From positions 930,001 to 994,000 of the forward strand of contig NZ_FOZK01000002.1 in the NCBI RefSeq assembly GCF_900114435.1: DNA of 64,000 nt, written 5' to 3'. The position numbers and the translations under genes were made by a program. The stretch's first letter is position 1. Each line of letters starts with the position of its first letter. Origin of the DNA: Halomicrobium zhouii. Lineage in GTDB: Archaea; Halobacteriota; Halobacteria; Halobacteriales; Haloarculaceae. Positions 61,269 to 64,000 of the stretch are shown here, piece by piece. Below the pieces are notes generated by a model. It saw only the letters and a list, made by a program, of their open reading frames with translations, searched no databases and was not told where the DNA came from.

Positions 61269-63149
61269 GTGACAGACGACGACGAACTCTCGCTGTCGGA
61301 CCTCTACGACGCCATCGAGAGCGTCGGCCGGCCCCACCTCACCGCCGCGGAGCTCTCGCGGAAGACCGACCTGACGACCGAGCGGGCCCGCGAGGAACTC
61401 GAACGCCTCGCGGACCTGGAGGAGGTGGCCCGGCAGGACGTCACCAGCGCCGACGCCGTCTGGTACCCGACGGATCTGGACGCCGTCACGGACCGCGAGC
61501 GCGTCGTGCTCTTTCCCGACCGCCGCGAGGTCGTCGTCCAGCACGCCGACCAGTTCACCCGCGCACAACTCTCGCAGTTTGCCCACCTCGTCGACACGAA
61601 TCGCTCCGGTGGGGCAATCTACGAGATGCGGGAGGAGGATATCTGGCAGGCACCCTACGACTCGCTCGAGGACCTGATCGCGACGATGCGGGACGTCTTC
61701 GGCGAGCGCTCGCCCCACCTGGAGGAGTGGGTGACCAGCCAGTGGGAGCGCGCCCGGAAGTTCAGGCTGTACACCCACGAGGACGGCTATACCGTCCTTG
61801 CGGCCGAGAGCGACGACCTGATGGGTAACGTCGCCCGGCAGAAACTCGACGACGACGCGCTGCGGGCGCCCATCTCCGATTCGGAGAGCTGGGTCAACGA
61901 GGAGAAGACGGCCCAGGTAAAGCGGACGCTGTACGACGCGGGCTATCCCGTCCGGGACGAGCGAGAGCTGGACGAGGGCGAGGACCTGGACCTGGAACTC
62001 CGACTCACCCTCCGGGACTACCAGGCCGACTGGGTCCAGCGCTTCGTCGAGCAGGGCTCGGGCGTCTTCGTTGGCCCGCCCGGCAGTGGCAAGACCGTCG
62101 CCGCGATGGGCGCCATGGAAGCGGTTGGGGGAGAGACGCTCATCCTCGTCCCATCGCGTGAACTCGCCAGCCAGTGGCACGACGAGTTGATCCTCCACAC
62201 CGACCTGGAGGAGTCCCACATCGGCGAGTACCACGGCGGCACCAAGGAGATCCGTCCGGTCACCATCGCGACGTACCGGACGGCCGGGATGGACCGCCAC
62301 CGCAAGCTCTTCGACGAGCGCCGGTGGGGACTCATCGTCTACGACGAGGTCCACCACGTCCCCGCCGACGTCTACCGGCGTAGCGCCGACCTGCAGGGGA
62401 AACACCGGCTGGGACTCACCGCGACGCCGACCCGCGAGTCCGACGACGAGGAGGAGATATTCACCCTCGTCGGCCCGCCCATCGGCACCGACTGGTCGGC
62501 GCTGTTCGAGGCCGGCTTCGTCCAGGAACCCGAAGTCAACATCCGACTCGTCCCCTGGGGCGACGATTCAGAGGCCGACGAGTACGTCTCCGCCGTCGGC
62601 CACGGTCGGCGGCAAGCGGCAGCGGACAACTCCGCGAAGATAGACGAGATCAGATTCCTGCTGGAGGAACACCCCGCCGCGAAGGCGTTGGTCTTCGTCG
62701 AGTACCTCGACCAGGGCGAGGCCATCTCCGAAGCACTGGACGTGCCGTTCATCAGCGGCGAGATGCCACACGCCCGCCGCGAGAAGCTCTTCGACGAGTT
62801 CCGCCGCAGCGAACGGGACGCACTGGTGGTGTCCAGGGTGGGTGACGAGGGCATCGACCTGCCGGACGCGGAACTGGCGATCATCGCCTCCGGTCTCGGT
62901 GGGTCGCGACGGCAGGGTGCGCAACGTGCCGGCCGGACGATGCGTCCCGTCGGCGACGCGCTGCTGTACGTGCTCGCTACCCGGGGGACCGAGGAGGAGG
63001 ACTTCGTCCGCCGGCAGATGCGTCACCTCGCGTCGAAGGGGATTCGCGTGACCGAGAGCGAGAGCGAGGTTGGCGACGTTCGGGAGTCGACGCTGGAAGA
63101 CGGCGACGCTGATTCCGACACGTCCGGTGGGTCCGGGACTGTGGACTGA
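61269..63149 (+). CDS. rad25: XPB/Rad25-type DNA helicase
   Basis: A 626-residue SF2 helicase starting at GTG. The N-terminal about 240 residues include a small winged-helix-like start and the damage-recognition-like region. Helicase motifs: I VGPPGSGKTVAAMG near 267, II YDEVHH near 358, III GLTATPTRESDDEEE near 378, V and VI in VVSRVGDEGIDLPDAELAII and QRAGRTMRPVG. Archaeal XPB relatives unwind DNA in excision repair. The C-terminus has an acidic tail. It starts 60 nt after the histidine kinase. Confidence 0.93.
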   Translation: MTDDDELSLSDLYDAIESVGRPHLTAAELSRKTDLTTERAREELERLADLEEVARQDVTSADAVWYPTDLDAVTDRERVVLFPDRREVVVQHADQFTRAQLSQFAHLVDTNRSGGAIYEMREEDIWQAPYDSLEDLIATMRDVFGERSPHLEEWVTSQWERARKFRLYTHEDGYTVLAAESDDLMGNVARQKLDDDALRAPISDSESWVNEEKTAQVKRTLYDAGYPVRDERELDEGEDLDLELRLTLRDYQADWVQRFVEQGSGVFVGPPGSGKTVAAMGAMEAVGGETLILVPSRELASQWHDELILHTDLEESHIGEYHGGTKEIRPVTIATYRTAGMDRHRKLFDERRWGLIVYDEVHHVPADVYRRSADLQGKHRLGLTATPTRESDDEEEIFTLVGPPIGTDWSALFEAGFVQEPEVNIRLVPWGDDSEADEYVSAVGHGRRQAAADNSAKIDEIRFLLEEHPAAKALVFVEYLDQGEAISEALDVPFISGEMPHARREKLFDEFRRSERDALVVSRVGDEGIDLPDAELAIIASGLGGSRRQGAQRAGRTMRPVGDALLYVLATRGTEEEDFVRRQMRHLASKGIRVTESESEVGDVRESTLEDGDADSDTSGGSGTVD

Positions 63150-63231
63150 ACGTAGCAGGACGTCCTCTAGATCTGGTTACTCTCCACACCCGAGATGCAG
63201 AGTACACAGCCTAATCAACACGGTAACCCAC

Positions 63232-63840
63232 CTACGCTCGCGCACGGAAGAACTCGAAGGTGCCGCCGAGTTCGTCGTCGACTTCCTCGACGTCCGCTAT
63301 CTCGAAGCCCGCCTCCGCCACCAGTTTGCGGTTCTTCTCGGGGCCGTAGAAACTCCAGGACATCGTCTCGCCGGTGTCGAGCCAGTCGTCGTTTTCATCC
63401 TCGAACTCTGCGGTACCCATCGTCACCACGAGCCGACCATCGGGCCGGAGCACCCGCTGGAACTCCGAGAGGACGTCGGCGTGCTCCTCCTTCGGGACGT
63501 GGATAATAGCGTGGTACGAGACGAGTGCGTCGAAGCTGTCGGCGGCGAACGGCAGCGTCGCCAGGTCACCCATCGTCAGGTCGGCGTCGGGAACTCGCTC
63601 GCCGGCCAGGGATAGCTGTTCGCGGGAGATGTCGAGGCCGACAACGTCGTGGGCCGCGGCTAGCGTCTCCGTCGCCGGCCGACCCGCGCCGCACCCGGCG
63701 TCCAGGACGCGCGATCCGTCTGGCAGTGACGCAGCGAGTTCCGCGGCGATCTCCCGCTCCCGGCCTTCGCCGCGACGCTCTTGGACGTAGGTCTCCGCGA
63801 TGGCGTCGTACCCTTCGCGAACGACGTCGCGCTGGTCCAT
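63232..63840 (-). CDS. SAM-dependent methyltransferase
   Basis: A 202-residue class I methyltransferase of the UbiE/COQ5-like type. Motif I RVLDAGCGAGRPATE is near residue 50, the acidic loop VVGLDIS follows, and FDALVSYHAIIHVPKEEH is the post-I region. The C-terminal strands end in LGGTFEFFRARA. The substrate is unknown. The ATG at 63840 starts the conserved core promptly (MDQRDVVREGYDAIAETY). It is convergent with the helicase gene. Confidence 0.9.
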   Translation of the reverse strand: MDQRDVVREGYDAIAETYVQERRGEGREREIAAELAASLPDGSRVLDAGCGAGRPATETLAAAHDVVGLDISREQLSLAGERVPDADLTMGDLATLPFAADSFDALVSYHAIIHVPKEEHADVLSEFQRVLRPDGRLVVTMGTAEFEDENDDWLDTGETMSWSFYGPEKNRKLVAEAGFEIADVEEVDDELGGTFEFFRARA

Positions 63841-63941
63841 AGTCCAAACCTGCGAGCATCCGGGAATGAGTTTTCCGGTCCTATGGGGCCGTCTCCCACG
63901 CGGGAGCAGCACTTTTAGTCCCGCGAGGGGTCAACTCGCCC

Positions 63942-64000
63942 ATGCCGGAGCCGACGGTCGAGCAGGTGACCACCGACGAGCAGTGGGACGAGGCGGTCCC
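63942..64000 (+). CDS. start of a probable GNAT acetyltransferase, cut by window edge
   Basis: Nineteen complete codons from ATG 63942 read MPEPTVEQVTTDEQWDEAV and continue past the edge. The opening resembles that of GNAT proteins, in which a short strand precedes helix 1, but too little is present for a firm call. A TTTTAG TATA-like element lies about 28 nt upstream. Confidence 0.4.
   Translation, partial: MPEPTVEQVTTDEQWDEAV

Noticed and set aside
60189-62405. 738-codon open frame antisense to the histidine kinase and helicase genes
   Set aside because: It spans two well-motifed plus-strand genes and shows the same antisense composition bias.

Overview
The window reads as chromosomal DNA of a halophilic archaeon (class Halobacteria). 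Its proteins are strongly acidic, its DNA is GC-rich with long spurious antisense frames, and many genes have a TATA-like box about 25-30 nt before the start codon, as expected for leaderless mRNAs. Marker genes agree: sn-glycerol-1-phosphate dehydrogenase, proteasome-activating nucleotidase, aCPSF1, an intron-containing tRNA-Gln, family B DNA polymerase and Rad50/Mre11. I cannot fix the genus. Most of the window is core housekeeping sequence; the unusual material lies between genes and in a few divergent enzymes.

Layout. 0-1 kb: partial zinc-ribbon gene, a scarred tract with tRNA 3'-end fragments, then tRNA-Gln(UUG). 1-6.4 kb: DtxR-type regulator, ferritin-like protein and sufCBD (Fe-S cluster assembly), with a palindrome at the sufC promoter. 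6.7-10.2 kb: Tat-exported protein, AstE-like zinc hydrolase, DUF4166 protein and SRPBCC-DoxX fusion. 10.2-13.5 kb: large intergenic inverted repeat and polB. 13.8-16.1 kb: secreted GH10-family protein with an in-frame TGA near its end. 16.2-23.6 kb: small haloarchaeal genes, rad50-mre11, a winged-helix regulator and pan. 23.6-27.6 kb: hairpin cluster, SIMPL protein, HTTM protein, PadR-like regulator and small membrane proteins. 27.6-31.9 kb: acyl-CoA and 3-hydroxyacyl-CoA dehydrogenases separated by a palindromic element, then overlapping aldolase and fructose-bisphosphatase genes.

31.9-43.6 kb: PKD surface protein, carboxyltransferase, GNAT, MFS transporter, MaoC hydratase, alpha/beta hydrolase, aCPSF1 and two uncharacterised genes. 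43.6-52 kb: structured intergenic tract, proS, glutamate dehydrogenase and glutamate synthase. The last two promoters share a 16-bp palindrome-like site, and a MITE-like element abuts the glutamate synthase stop codon. 52.3-64 kb: 40-residue zinc finger, egsA, Nudix-like protein, S9 peptidase, halogenase-like flavoprotein, Yip1-like protein, glycosyltransferase, histidine kinase, XPB/Rad25 helicase, methyltransferase and the start of a probable acetyltransferase.

Functional groupings are iron-sulfur biogenesis with iron regulation, double-strand-break repair (rad50-mre11), gluconeogenesis (aldolase-FBPase), fatty-acid oxidation, and ammonia assimilation (gdh plus gltB). The most interesting signals are: (1) short hairpins with a conserved loop but different, self-complementary stems; (2) the shared gdh/gltB operator candidate; (3) the GH10 protein with a His at the acid/base position and a TGA followed by 47 coding-like codons; (4) a halogenase-like protein with Gln for the catalytic Glu; (5) the 120-bp MITE-like element; (6) tRNA-Gln fragments suggesting an integration hotspot. 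No CRISPR array, intact insertion sequence or replication origin was seen.
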